A stretch of 26,632 nucleotides of DNA from Hydrogenothermaceae bacterium (GTDB lineage Bacteria > Aquificota > Aquificia > Aquificales > Hydrogenothermaceae): contig JALSSG010000274.1 in the NCBI GenBank assembly GCA_026984355.1, forward strand, positions 1 through 26,632, read 5' to 3'. This document shows positions 14,935-23,137 of the stretch, one piece after another. The notes below the pieces were generated by a model. The model saw nothing but the letters and a program-made list of their open reading frames with translations, ran no database searches and had not been told where the DNA came from. The translations under genes and the position numbers were made by a program. Positions within the stretch are counted from its first letter, which is position 1; each line of letters begins with the position of its first letter.

Positions 14935-15616
14935 AATTCAAAGAGATTTTATTGAAAGTATCCTTTCAGATAAGCAATTAGATAAAAGGTTAATGATATA
15001 TAAAGATTTAACCTTTAATAATATAGAAGATACCTTATCAAAAGCGTTTCCTATTACAAAAACTCTTATAGAAGAAAGCTGGGGAAATATTACTTATAAA
15101 TTTATTAAAAATTACCCTATAAAAACTCCTTACCTGTGGGAAGTACCTAAAGATTTTTTAGAATTTTTTAAAAAGGAAAATTTCCAAGAGAAACGAAAAT
15201 TACCATTTTTAGATGAACTTTTAGAGTATGAATGGTTAGAAATTGATATATTCAATACAGATATCCCACAAGACGTATCTGAATTTAGCTGGTCTAAAAG
15301 ATTTTTTCTATCAAGTTCCTGTGTTATAAAAACTTTCAGCTATCCTGTACACAGGATAGGTAGTCTTTCCCCAGAGGATATAATTAAACAAAAAAGTAAT
15401 TATTTTCTAATCATCTACAATAACTATGAAGATATGGAAGTTTCATATATCCAGTTAACAGAGTTTTTGTTTGATATTGTAAGTAATATATATAAAGATA
15501 CTATCTTAGAAGTTGTAAAACAAACATGCCAAAAATATAGTATTCCCTTTGAAGAAATAGCAGAAAAAATTGAAAAGTTTCTTAATCTTCTCTGTCAGGA
15601 AAGAATTATAGTTTAA
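14921..15616 (+). CDS. bufC: DUF2063-type MNIO partner protein (BufC/HvfC-like)
   Basis: From the ATG at 14921 the protein has 231 residues. A TTG three codons earlier is possible. The N-terminal half matches the DUF2063 helical domain: RDFIESIL, LMIYKDLTFNNIEDTLSKAFP, then TPYLWEVPKDFLEFF, and PFLDELLEYEWLEIDI. The C-terminal half is a smaller alpha/beta region without motifs I recognise. It probably provides the winged-helix-like precursor recognition known for HvfC/BufC-type partners. In that family the protein binds the precursor leader and delivers it to the MNIO enzyme. It overlaps the MNIO gene by 14 bases and is convergent with the DUF2905 gene, one base away. The family is divergent, but the context makes the assignment firm. 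Confidence 0.82.
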   Translation: MKEFKIQRDFIESILSDKQLDKRLMIYKDLTFNNIEDTLSKAFPITKTLIEESWGNITYKFIKNYPIKTPYLWEVPKDFLEFFKKENFQEKRKLPFLDELLEYEWLEIDIFNTDIPQDVSEFSWSKRFFLSSSCVIKTFSYPVHRIGSLSPEDIIKQKSNYFLIIYNNYEDMEVSYIQLTEFLFDIVSNIYKDTILEVVKQTCQKYSIPFEEIAEKIEKFLNLLCQERIIV

Positions 15617-15617
15617 C

Positions 15618-15869
15618 TTATTTGTTTAAAAGCTTAAGTATTATATTTATAACTATCGTTAAAACTATACTTATAACTATAGAAGACACTATCGGAAAAT
15701 AGAAAACAAAGTTATCTCGTTTTATATATACATCTCCTGGTAATTTTCCAATACCAAAAGGTAATTTTCCAAACAAAACAAGAAGTAGACCAATAATTAA
15801 CAGTACAACACCAAATAAGATAAAAACCTTACCTAAATGCTCAGTTATATTATCCATCGAAAAACCCAT
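15618..15869 (-). CDS. DUF2905 family small membrane protein
   Basis: The 83-residue protein has two membrane helices, about 13-33 and 56-78, separated by the conserved loop GKLPGDVYIKRDNFVFYFP, the hallmark of DUF2905. Family function is unknown. The start is uncertain: the ATG at 15869 or the ATG at 15857 (MDNITEHLG), neither with a clear ribosome site. It lies 43 bases downstream of rfbD on the same strand and may be co-transcribed, with no functional link I can show. The gene ends one base from the convergent DUF2063-type gene. Confidence 0.8.
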   Translation of the reverse strand: MGFSMDNITEHLGKVFILFGVVLLIIGLLLVLFGKLPFGIGKLPGDVYIKRDNFVFYFPIVSSIVISIVLTIVINIILKLLNK

Positions 15870-15912
15870 TTTTTTTTGAATATTTTAATCCAATTTGTTC
15901 TACAAACAATAT

Positions 15913-16761
15913 TTAATACTGATATGATTTTAGAAATTTTTCTACAGACTCTTCCCAGGTTGGTATCTGGACGTTTAGTATTTTTGATATTTTAGTATTA
16001 TCCATTGCAGAAAATTTAGGTCTTTTAGCAGGTAGGTTAAATATATCAGAAGAAACAGGATAGATAAATTTATTTATTCCTAAATTTTTAAGTACAAATT
16101 TAGCCAGCTCATATCTTGAGCAATATCCAGAGTTAGTTAAATGATATAAACCTTTCAATCCCTGTTCTACAGCTTTTATAGTAATACCAGCAATTACCTC
16201 TGTATAAGTAGGAACTGAAACTTCATCATATGCTATTTTTAGATAAGGATTTTTTTCTGTCCACTGTAAAAGTTTATATATAAAGTTTTGTTTACCTCTG
16301 CCGAAAACCCAGCTTACTCTAAATAAAAGATAATTATCTGTTTCCTCTTTTAGATATAACTCACCTAAATATTTACTTTTAGCATATTCATTTAATGGGG
16401 ATGGTGTGTCTTCTTCTGTATAAAGGCCTGTTTCTTTTTTTCCATCAAACACGTAATCAGTACTATAATGAACAAAAAAGCTATTATATAAACTACTTGC
16501 ATAAGCTAAGTTCTTAACTCCTATAGCATTAGTCCTATATGCAGTTTTATAGTCTGTTTCAGCATTATCAACAAGATTATAAGCTGCACAATTTATAACA
16601 ACATCTGGTTTTATCTTATCAAAAGCTGTTAAAACCTGTTTTAAATTACCTATATCAAGCTCATTATGTCCAAAAGCTGTAAAATCAGCGTTTGTTTTTT
16701 CAAAAATAGAAACAAACTCTTTCCCAAGCTGTCCGTTTTTACCAATTACTAAAAACTTCAA
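15913..16761 (-). CDS. rfbD: dTDP-4-dehydrorhamnose reductase
   Basis: The 282-residue enzyme reduces dTDP-4-keto-L-rhamnose to dTDP-L-rhamnose with NAD(P)H, the last step of the pathway. It is an extended short-chain dehydrogenase: nucleotide motif GKNGQLGKEF at 7-16, the catalytic triad in YSTDYVFDG (Thr101) and YAKSK (Tyr126, Lys130), and the substrate-domain block YELAKFVLKNLGI. Its ATG overlaps the rfbB stop in an ATGA junction (16758-16761). Together with rfbC and rfbB upstream it covers three of the four rhamnose steps. The product is used in lipopolysaccharide or other surface glycans. Confidence 0.95.
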   Translation of the reverse strand: MKFLVIGKNGQLGKEFVSIFEKTNADFTAFGHNELDIGNLKQVLTAFDKIKPDVVINCAAYNLVDNAETDYKTAYRTNAIGVKNLAYASSLYNSFFVHYSTDYVFDGKKETGLYTEEDTPSPLNEYAKSKYLGELYLKEETDNYLLFRVSWVFGRGKQNFIYKLLQWTEKNPYLKIAYDEVSVPTYTEVIAGITIKAVEQGLKGLYHLTNSGYCSRYELAKFVLKNLGINKFIYPVSSDIFNLPAKRPKFSAMDNTKISKILNVQIPTWEESVEKFLKSYQY

Positions 16762-17750
16762 CTATAAACCTTCTCCCAGTATTCTTTAAGATATTTTAAT
16801 TTTTTTTCAACCCAATCTATATTATCAAGATACCAACTAACAGTTTTACTTATTCCTTCTTCAAACTTAACTTTAGCTTCCCAGCCTAATTCATTTTTTA
16901 TTTTATCTACATTTAAAGAGTATCTAAAATCATGCCCGGGTCTATCCTTAACAAACTGTATCAGGTCTTCTGGTTTATTTAGTATCTGTAGTATAGACTT
17001 AACCACATCTATATTTCTCTTTTCTTCTCCACTTCCTACATTATAAATTTCTCCTATTTTACCTTTTTCTATAATTTCAAATACAGCATCAGCACAATCA
17101 GATACATAAAGCCATTCTCTAATATTTTCTCCTGTGCCATAAACAGGTATAGGCTCGTTATTTAAAGCTTTTAGTATAACAACAGGGATTAATTTTTCAG
17201 GATACTGCCATGGTCCATAGTTGTTAGATGGACGAACTGTAATAACAGGAAGATTATAAGTCCTATAATAAGCTCTACCTAGCATATCAGCTGAAGCTTT
17301 ACTTACAGAATATGGAGAATTAGGATTTAAAGCAGTTGTTTCAAAAAACTGTCCCTCTTTACCAAGCTCCCCATAAACCTCATCTGTAGCAATATTTATA
17401 AATTTTTCTATACCTACTGTCTTAGCTACATCTAACAGAACCTGTGTTCCTTTTACATTTGTTTCTATAAAAGGAGAAGCGTCTAAAATACTTCTATCAA
17501 CATGACTTTCAGCTGCCCAGTGAACTACAATATCAGGTTTTTCTTTTTTAAATATATACTCTATGAACTCTCTATTAGTAATATCTGTTTTATAAAAAGT
17601 AATTTTATCTTTGACTGTATTTAATCTTTCTAAATCACCAGCATAAGTTAGTTTATCAATAACAACAACTTCAAAACCTCTTGATACTGCCTGTCTTACA
17701 AACTCACTTCCTATAAAACCTGCTCCACCTGTAGCGATAATTTTCTTCAT
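16758..17750 (-). CDS. rfbB: dTDP-glucose 4,6-dehydratase
   Basis: The 330-residue protein converts dTDP-glucose to dTDP-4-keto-6-deoxyglucose with a tightly held NAD. Motifs are TGGAGFIG (7-14) for NAD, the dehydratase triad TDE at 122-124 in ATDEVYGELG, YSVSK (Tyr147, Lys151), and RPSNNYGPWQYPEKLIP. This set is specific to RmlB rather than UDP-galactose epimerases. An AAAGGAG site precedes the ATG. It lies 11 bases after rfbC and overlaps rfbD by four bases, in one operon. Confidence 0.96.
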   Translation of the reverse strand: MKKIIATGGAGFIGSEFVRQAVSRGFEVVVIDKLTYAGDLERLNTVKDKITFYKTDITNREFIEYIFKKEKPDIVVHWAAESHVDRSILDASPFIETNVKGTQVLLDVAKTVGIEKFINIATDEVYGELGKEGQFFETTALNPNSPYSVSKASADMLGRAYYRTYNLPVITVRPSNNYGPWQYPEKLIPVVILKALNNEPIPVYGTGENIREWLYVSDCADAVFEIIEKGKIGEIYNVGSGEEKRNIDVVKSILQILNKPEDLIQFVKDRPGHDFRYSLNVDKIKNELGWEAKVKFEEGISKTVSWYLDNIDWVEKKLKYLKEYWEKVYS

Positions 17751-17761
17751 ATTACACTCCT

Positions 17762-18319
17762 TTATTCAAAGATTTGGGCATCTTTTAGCGGTGGTAGATT
17801 TTTATCTTTATTAGAAAGCAAAATTTGCTCTATATTTTCTATCGGCCATTTTATATTTATATCTGGGTCATTCCATATTATTCCTCTATCTAAATCTGGT
17901 GCATATTCATCAGTAGTTTTATATAAAACTTCTGCTTCATCAGAAAGTGTTAAAAAACCATGGGCAAAACCTTCTGGAATATACAACATATACTTATTTT
18001 CTTCACTTAAAATCACTCCCACCCATTTTCCAAATGTAGGAGAACTTTTCCTTATATCTACAGCAACGTCAAAAATCTCTCCTTTTATACATCTTACTAA
18101 CTTACCCTGTGCTTTTGGAGGTAGTTGATAGTGTAATCCTCTTAGGACACCCTTTACAGATTTTGAGTGATTATCCTGAACAAAATCCTTATCTATACCA
18201 TTTTTTACAAAATCAGATTTTTTATAACTTTCTAAAAAAAATCCTCTTTCATCTTGAAAAACCTTAGGTTTAACAAGAATTACATCTTTAATTTCTAATC
18301 TTTCAAACTCAAAAGGCAT
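17762..18319 (-). CDS. rfbC: dTDP-4-dehydrorhamnose 3,5-epimerase
   Basis: I choose the ATG at 18319 (185 residues) because AAGGAG lies 6 bases before it. An in-frame TTG two codons upstream is unlikely. RmlC inverts C3 and C5 of dTDP-4-keto-6-deoxyglucose. The cupin barrel carries QDNHSKSVKGVLRGLHYQ with Arg60 and catalytic His63, GEIFDVAVDIRKSSPTFGKW, and IPEGFAHGFLTLSDEAEVLYK containing the conserved Tyr133. It begins 12 bases after the hisIE stop and is followed by rfbB. The glucose-1-phosphate thymidylyltransferase gene rfbA is not in the window. Confidence 0.95.
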   Translation of the reverse strand: MPFEFERLEIKDVILVKPKVFQDERGFFLESYKKSDFVKNGIDKDFVQDNHSKSVKGVLRGLHYQLPPKAQGKLVRCIKGEIFDVAVDIRKSSPTFGKWVGVILSEENKYMLYIPEGFAHGFLTLSDEAEVLYKTTDEYAPDLDRGIIWNDPDINIKWPIENIEQILLSNKDKNLPPLKDAQIFE

Positions 18320-18331
18320 AATCAACTCCTT

Positions 18332-18961
18332 TTATCTATATCTTCTTAACAATTCATCCTGTATATTTTCAAATTTTATATCTTTATCAACCAAAGCTAT
18401 AAGAAGGTGAAACAAAAGGTCTGCACTTTCATAGACTATCTCGTTTTTATTGTTATTTTTCAAAGCTATAACTGTTTCTATAGCTTCCTCTCCTACTTTC
18501 TGTATTATTCTATCACTTCCTTTCTGAAAAAGACTTGATACATATGAGTTTTCTGGTTTATTTATTTTTCTTTCCAAAATTTTATTATACAGTGAAGAAA
18601 AGATTTCATAGCCATCTGGTTTATTATCTTTTTTTAGTATACTTGTGTAAAAACAACTTTCCTCTCCTGTATGACAGGCAACTCCGTAATCTTTCACAAG
18701 ATATAATACACTATCCATATCACAATCTACTTTTATATCAACAATTTTTTGCTTATTACCAGAGGTTTCTCCTTTTACCCAGAGCTTTTTCCTACTTCTT
18801 GAATAATATGTAGCATACCCAGTTTCTATTGTTTTTTTTATAGCTTCTTTATTTGCATAAGCCTGCATAAGAACCTTTCCTGTATAAAAACTTTGAGTAA
18901 TAACAGGAATCAAACCATTTGCATCAAACTTTAAATTGTCTAAATTTATTGAAATATCCAA
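18332..18961 (-). CDS. hisIE: Bifunctional phosphoribosyl-AMP cyclohydrolase / phosphoribosyl-ATP pyrophosphatase
   Basis: The 209-residue fusion catalyses steps 2 and 3 of histidine synthesis. The HisI domain (about 1-112) opens the adenine ring and has the metal motif DCDMD (79-83), with ACHTG (Cys96, His97) and SCF (Cys103). The HisE domain (about 120-209) removes pyrophosphate and has KGSDRIIQKVGEEAIETVIA. The start is a TTG at 18959-18961 preceded by TGAGGT. No in-frame ATG occurs before the HisI core. It stands alone among his genes and is 12 bases upstream of rfbC, so it likely heads the rhamnose operon. Scattered his genes are common in Aquificota. Confidence 0.94.
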   Translation of the reverse strand: MDISINLDNLKFDANGLIPVITQSFYTGKVLMQAYANKEAIKKTIETGYATYYSRSRKKLWVKGETSGNKQKIVDIKVDCDMDSVLYLVKDYGVACHTGEESCFYTSILKKDNKPDGYEIFSSLYNKILERKINKPENSYVSSLFQKGSDRIIQKVGEEAIETVIALKNNNKNEIVYESADLLFHLLIALVDKDIKFENIQDELLRRYR

Positions 18962-18995
18962 ACCAGATACCTCAGGTTATAAAAATGATAATATT

Positions 18996-19024
18996 ATTAT
19001 AAACCTTTTTAAGAAGGGTAAGAA
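18996..19024 (-). promoter_or_regulatory. Candidate promoter for hisIE-rfbCBD
   Basis: Minus-strand TATAAT (19001-18996) with TTCTTA (19024-19019) spaced 17 bases, leading to a leader of about 28 bases. The -10 is perfect, the -35 weak. It lies in the 65-base divergent gap and overlaps the dxs ribosome site. Confidence 0.35.
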
Positions 19025-19026
19025 AA

Positions 19027-20922
19027 ATGAATGAATATAAAATACTAAGCAAAATAAATAACTATAAAGACTTACATAATCTATCTCAAGATGATATAAA
19101 ACAGCTTGCTGAAGAAATTCGCAGCTATATCATAGATATAACTTCTAAAAAAGGGGGACATATAGGTCCTTCTCTTGGAGTAGTCGAGCTTACTATAGCT
19201 TTACTTTTAAGTTTTGACCCTGAAAAAGATAAAATTGTATGGGATATAGGACATCAGGCTTATTCTTACAAAATATTAACAGATAGAAAAGAAAGATTTA
19301 AAACACTCAGAGAGTATAAAGGTATATCTGGATTTACAAAGATAAAAGAGAGCAAATATGACCATTTTGGTGCAGGACACAGTAGTACATCAATCTCTGC
19401 AGCACTTGGAATGAGAGTAGGTAAAGACCTAAAAAAAGATGATAACTATGTTGTAGCCATAATAGGTGATGGAGCTATGACAGCTGGACAGGCTTTTGAA
19501 GGTTTAAATAACGCAGGTTGGTTAGACCCTTCAAAATTCGTCATAATTTTAAATGATAATCAGATGTCAATATCTCCAAATGTTGGAGCTATATATACTT
19601 ATTTTAACAGGATAATCACAAACAAAGTATTTCAAAAACCAAGAAGAGCCCTAAAAGTAGCTGCTAATAAACTCTTTGGGGAATCTGCAGTTTCTGTTTT
19701 AAAAAAATTAGAAGAATATGCTAAGGGCCTTTTTACTCCTGGAATAATTTTTGAAGAACTTGGCTTTAAATACATAGGACCTATAGATGGTCATTCTATA
19801 TTCTCTCTTAGAGAGACTTTTGAAAATATAAAAAATATGCAGGGTCCTATTCTAATACATGTAATTACAAAAAAAGGAAAAGGCTATAAACCTGCTGAAG
19901 AAAACCCTGTATCCTATCATGGAATGTCTCCTTTTGACAAAATAACAGGAGCTCCTGTTAAGAAAAAAACAAATCAACCAACATGGAGTAAAGTGTTTGG
20001 TGAAGCACTAGTAGAACTTGCAAGACAGGATAAAAAAATTGTTGCGATTACACCAGCAATGAGAGAAGGTTCAGGACTTGTAAAATTCTCACAGGAGTTT
20101 CCAGATAGATTTTTTGACGTTGGCATAGCAGAACAACATGCAGCAACCTTTGCTGGAGGATTAGCTGTTGAAGGACTAAAGCCGGTACTTGCTTACTACT
20201 CTACTTTTCTACAAAGAGGTTATGACCAGGTTATACATGATTTAGCACTGCAGGAGCTTCCAGTTGTACTTGCTATAGATAGGGCAGGATTAGTTGGAGA
20301 AGATGGACCAACCCATCACGGTGTTTTTGATATTGCCTTTTTAAGATGTATTCCTAATATTATTATTAGTGCACCTAAAGATGCTCAAGAACTTAGAGAT
20401 TTACTTTATACAGGTATAACTTCAGGAAAGTTGTTTGCTATTCGTTATCCAAGAGGAACAGCATACGGAGAAATAAAGAAAGAATTTAAGAAAATTGAAA
20501 TAGGTTCCTGGGAACTTCTTGAAGAGGGAAGGGATATAGCAATACTTGCCACTGGAAAATACGTATACAGAGCTTTAAAAGTAAAAGATATTTTAAAAAC
20601 CAAAGGTTTAAATCCAACAATTATAAATGCAAGATTTATAAAACCAATGGACACTAAAATGCTAGATTATATTCTAAAAACGCATGAATATATATTTACA
20701 ATGGAAGATGGAGTTATTAATGGTGGTTTTGGTAGTAGTGTGATAGAATATATATCTGATAATAAATATAAGAATAATATAAAAAGATTTGGTATACCTG
20801 ATAGATTTATAGAGCACGGGAAAATTGATATTTTAGAAGAAAAGTTAGGGCTAACTTCAGAAAAATTAGCTTTAGAGATAGAAAAATCTCTTGAGGATAG
20901 AAGTTTTAAGATAGTTGGTTGA
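19027..20922 (+). CDS. dxs: 1-deoxy-D-xylulose-5-phosphate synthase
   Basis: The 631-residue enzyme joins pyruvate and glyceraldehyde 3-phosphate using thiamine diphosphate, the first step of the MEP isoprenoid pathway. Seen are GHQAYSYKILTDR (75-87), GAGHSSTSISAALGM (115-129), the ThDP motif GDGAMTAGQAFEGLNN (147-162), DVGIAEQHAATFAGG containing the catalytic Glu, and DRAGLVGEDGPTHHG in the central transketolase domain, with the C-terminal domain to the end. AAGGGT lies upstream of the ATG. It is divergent from hisIE. The sigma-54 activator gene follows after 29 bases and may share its transcript. Confidence 0.96.
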   Translation: MNEYKILSKINNYKDLHNLSQDDIKQLAEEIRSYIIDITSKKGGHIGPSLGVVELTIALLLSFDPEKDKIVWDIGHQAYSYKILTDRKERFKTLREYKGISGFTKIKESKYDHFGAGHSSTSISAALGMRVGKDLKKDDNYVVAIIGDGAMTAGQAFEGLNNAGWLDPSKFVIILNDNQMSISPNVGAIYTYFNRIITNKVFQKPRRALKVAANKLFGESAVSVLKKLEEYAKGLFTPGIIFEELGFKYIGPIDGHSIFSLRETFENIKNMQGPILIHVITKKGKGYKPAEENPVSYHGMSPFDKITGAPVKKKTNQPTWSKVFGEALVELARQDKKIVAITPAMREGSGLVKFSQEFPDRFFDVGIAEQHAATFAGGLAVEGLKPVLAYYSTFLQRGYDQVIHDLALQELPVVLAIDRAGLVGEDGPTHHGVFDIAFLRCIPNIIISAPKDAQELRDLLYTGITSGKLFAIRYPRGTAYGEIKKEFKKIEIGSWELLEEGRDIAILATGKYVYRALKVKDILKTKGLNPTIINARFIKPMDTKMLDYILKTHEYIFTMEDGVINGGFGSSVIEYISDNKYKNNIKRFGIPDRFIEHGKIDILEEKLGLTSEKLALEIEKSLEDRSFKIVG

Positions 20923-20951
20923 TTTAAGTTAAATTTATTCTGGGGGGTAAT

Positions 20952-22394
20952 ATGAGAATAGCTCCACGTATATCTTATACTAAACCTTCCATGTTGGAAG
21001 CAAAAGGAAAAATTTATAAATGTATACCTGAAGACCTATCGCTATTTGGTATTAAATTTACAGAAAACATAGATAACCTTAATATAGGTGATGATGTAAT
21101 AGTTTATCTTGAACTAAAAGATGAGGTGTCTTTAAATGGTATAGTGTCAAGAATTATAAATCCAGGTTTTGTGGTACTGTTTAATGAAGACCCTGAAGTA
21201 ATAGCAAACACAGTGGGAAAATATCTAACAGAAAAAATCTTTGAATCGAAAACATGTCCCTACTGTGGACAACACCTTGAGCAAAAGGTAGAGATATGTT
21301 CAAAATGTGGTATGTATCTTGATTTTTCCAAAAAAGAGGTCGTCAAAATTACAAAAGACCTTAAACTTGGAAATTTTATATCTAAACTTGTTCATGAAAA
21401 AAAAGTAGATTATGGGGCTTTATGTATAGAAGAAAATATAGAAATGATTGGTTCAAGCCCCAAAATGAAACAGGTATTTTCATTAATTAGAAAATATGCC
21501 CAGACTGATTACCCTGTACTTATACTTGGAGAAACAGGAACAGGGAAGGAACTAACAGCAAGGGCTATACATGAAAGAAGCAGAAGAAAAGATAAGCCAT
21601 TTGTCGTAGTAAACTGTGCAGCTATTCCTGAAGACCTATTAGAAGCAGAACTTTTTGGATATGAAAAAGGAGCTTTTACTGGTGCTACTCACAGAAAAAT
21701 AGGAAGAGTTGAAACTGCAAACGGTGGGACTCTTTTTCTTGATGAAATTGGAGACTTACCTTACAACCTCCAGGCTAAACTACTTCGCTTTCTACAGGAT
21801 GGAACATTTGAAAGACTTGGAGGAAATACAACTCACAAGGTAGATGTAAGGATAATAGCAGCTACAAATGTTGATTTACAAAAAGCTATAGAAGAAGGAA
21901 AATTCAGAAAAGACCTTTACTACAGATTAGCTTCTTTAAGCATTGAACTGCCACCACTTAGAGAAAGGGGAAATGATGTAATCGTTCTAGCAAAGTACTT
22001 TTTATCCAAATTCTGTAAAGAACTTGGAAAAACTAATGTAATTGGATTTTCTGAAGAAGCTTTAGAGCTGATGAAAAGCTACACATGGCCAGGAAATATT
22101 AGAGAACTTATAAATGTAATAAGAAAAGCCTGTGTGTTAAGTGATAAAAATATTATTGATGTTAATGACCTTGATATAAGGTTTGAGAATATAAATTTGA
22201 GCAATGTTGAAGAAGGTATATTAAATCTGCATAAACATATTGAAAATTTAGAAAAGGAACTTGTACAAAAAGCTTTTATTCTAGCTGGTGGGAACATAAC
22301 AAAAATGGCTTCCCTTCTTTCTGTAAGCAGACCAAAGGTTTACAAATTGATAGAAAAGTATAACATTGGAAGAATAAAAGAAAATATTAACTAG
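20952..22394 (+). CDS. Sigma-54-dependent activator with N-terminal PilZ-like domain and zinc ribbon
   Basis: The 480-residue protein starts at an ATG after GGGGGG. Residues 1-95 look like a PilZ domain: RIAPR (Arg2, Arg6; RxxxR), then EDLSLFG with Asp28, Ser30 and Gly33 of DxSxxG, and a beta-rich remainder (GDDVIVYLEL, NGIVSRI, GFVVLF). A zinc ribbon follows (CPYCG, Cys102/105; CSKCG, Cys116/119). The AAA+ domain at about 163-395 has Walker A GETGTGK (193-199), the sigma-54 loop GAFTGA (240-245), Walker B LFLDE (Asp264, Glu265) and WPGNIREL. The C-terminus carries a Fis-type helix-turn-helix (about 443-475). There is no receiver domain, so control is probably by c-di-GMP and perhaps metal or redox at the ribbon, rather than phosphorylation. 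Targets are unknown. Confidence 0.88.
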   Translation: MRIAPRISYTKPSMLEAKGKIYKCIPEDLSLFGIKFTENIDNLNIGDDVIVYLELKDEVSLNGIVSRIINPGFVVLFNEDPEVIANTVGKYLTEKIFESKTCPYCGQHLEQKVEICSKCGMYLDFSKKEVVKITKDLKLGNFISKLVHEKKVDYGALCIEENIEMIGSSPKMKQVFSLIRKYAQTDYPVLILGETGTGKELTARAIHERSRRKDKPFVVVNCAAIPEDLLEAELFGYEKGAFTGATHRKIGRVETANGGTLFLDEIGDLPYNLQAKLLRFLQDGTFERLGGNTTHKVDVRIIAATNVDLQKAIEEGKFRKDLYYRLASLSIELPPLRERGNDVIVLAKYFLSKFCKELGKTNVIGFSEEALELMKSYTWPGNIRELINVIRKACVLSDKNIIDVNDLDIRFENINLSNVEEGILNLHKHIENLEKELVQKAFILAGGNITKMASLLSVSRPKVYKLIEKYNIGRIKENIN

Positions 22395-23137
22395 ATATTT
22401 TCATCTTTTTTCTCTTCTGTAAGAATTTCATAAGCTTCTTTAGCTGCCTTTGTTTCAGCTTCTTTTTTTGACCTTCCTTTTCCTCTTGTTTTTAGTTCTT
22501 TATCAACTATACATTCCATTTCAAATATTTTTTCGTGTTCTGGTCCTTTTGCAGAGATGAATCTATATTTTGGAACTGTTCCAAAACGCCTTTGAGTTAT
22601 TATCTGAAGTAAGGATTTATAATCTCTTGGTATATCATCCTCTTCAATGCATTTTAGAATATACTCTTTAAACAATCTATTAAATATCTGTCTTGGAGGG
22701 TCTATAAAATAATTACTGTCTACATATACAGCACCAAATACTGCCTCGAAAACATCACATAAAAGTGAGTCTCTTTCCATACCCTTTTGAGATATTTCTC
22801 CTTTGCTAAGAAGAACTATTTCCTGTAAATCTATTTTTCTTGCTAATCGTGCTAAAAAAGATTCACTTATAATTGCAGACCTTAACTGAGATAACTCTCC
22901 TTCTTTAGCATGGGGGAATTTTTTTATCAGGATTTCACTTACTATAAGAGACAAAACAGCATCACCTAAAAATTCAAGAACTTCATAATCTTCCAAATCT
23001 TTATCATACTCGGCTACGAAAGATTTATGAGTTAAAGCAGATAAAGCAAGCTTTTTATCCTTGAAGGTATAACCTAATTTTTCTTCAAGTTTTCTTATTC
23101 TTTCTGAAAAAAATCTGTTTTTTAGTGTATCATTCAT
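22391..23137 (-). CDS. rnc: Ribonuclease III
   Basis: The 248-residue enzyme cleaves double-stranded RNA in rRNA processing. The catalytic domain (about 12-158) has the signature EVLEFLGDAVLS with Glu55 and Asp59, and CDVFEAVFGAVYVD with Asp128 and Glu131, the Mg-binding set. The double-stranded RNA-binding domain (about 165-242) ends with RGKGRSKKEAETKAAKEAYE. It overlaps the end of fabF by 8 bases (AAGGCATATGAATG at its start) and is last in the fabG-acpP-fabF-rnc group. Its TAG stop shares the four-base CTAG at 22391-22394 with the stop of the convergent activator gene. Confidence 0.97.
   Translation of the reverse strand: MNDTLKNRFFSERIRKLEEKLGYTFKDKKLALSALTHKSFVAEYDKDLEDYEVLEFLGDAVLSLIVSEILIKKFPHAKEGELSQLRSAIISESFLARLARKIDLQEIVLLSKGEISQKGMERDSLLCDVFEAVFGAVYVDSNYFIDPPRQIFNRLFKEYILKCIEEDDIPRDYKSLLQIITQRRFGTVPKYRFISAKGPEHEKIFEMECIVDKELKTRGKGRSKKEAETKAAKEAYEILTEEKKDENI

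Noticed and set aside
15600..15640. Bidirectional terminator between the DUF2063-type gene and the DUF2905 gene
   Set aside because: Only a 5-bp weak stem (ACTTA/TAAGT) with a long loop; not convincing.
18975..19005. Imperfect inverted repeat GGTTATAA...TTATAAACC in the hisIE-dxs gap
   Set aside because: It is AT-only apart from the ends, overlaps the -10 of hisIE, and does not match an operator or riboswitch I know.
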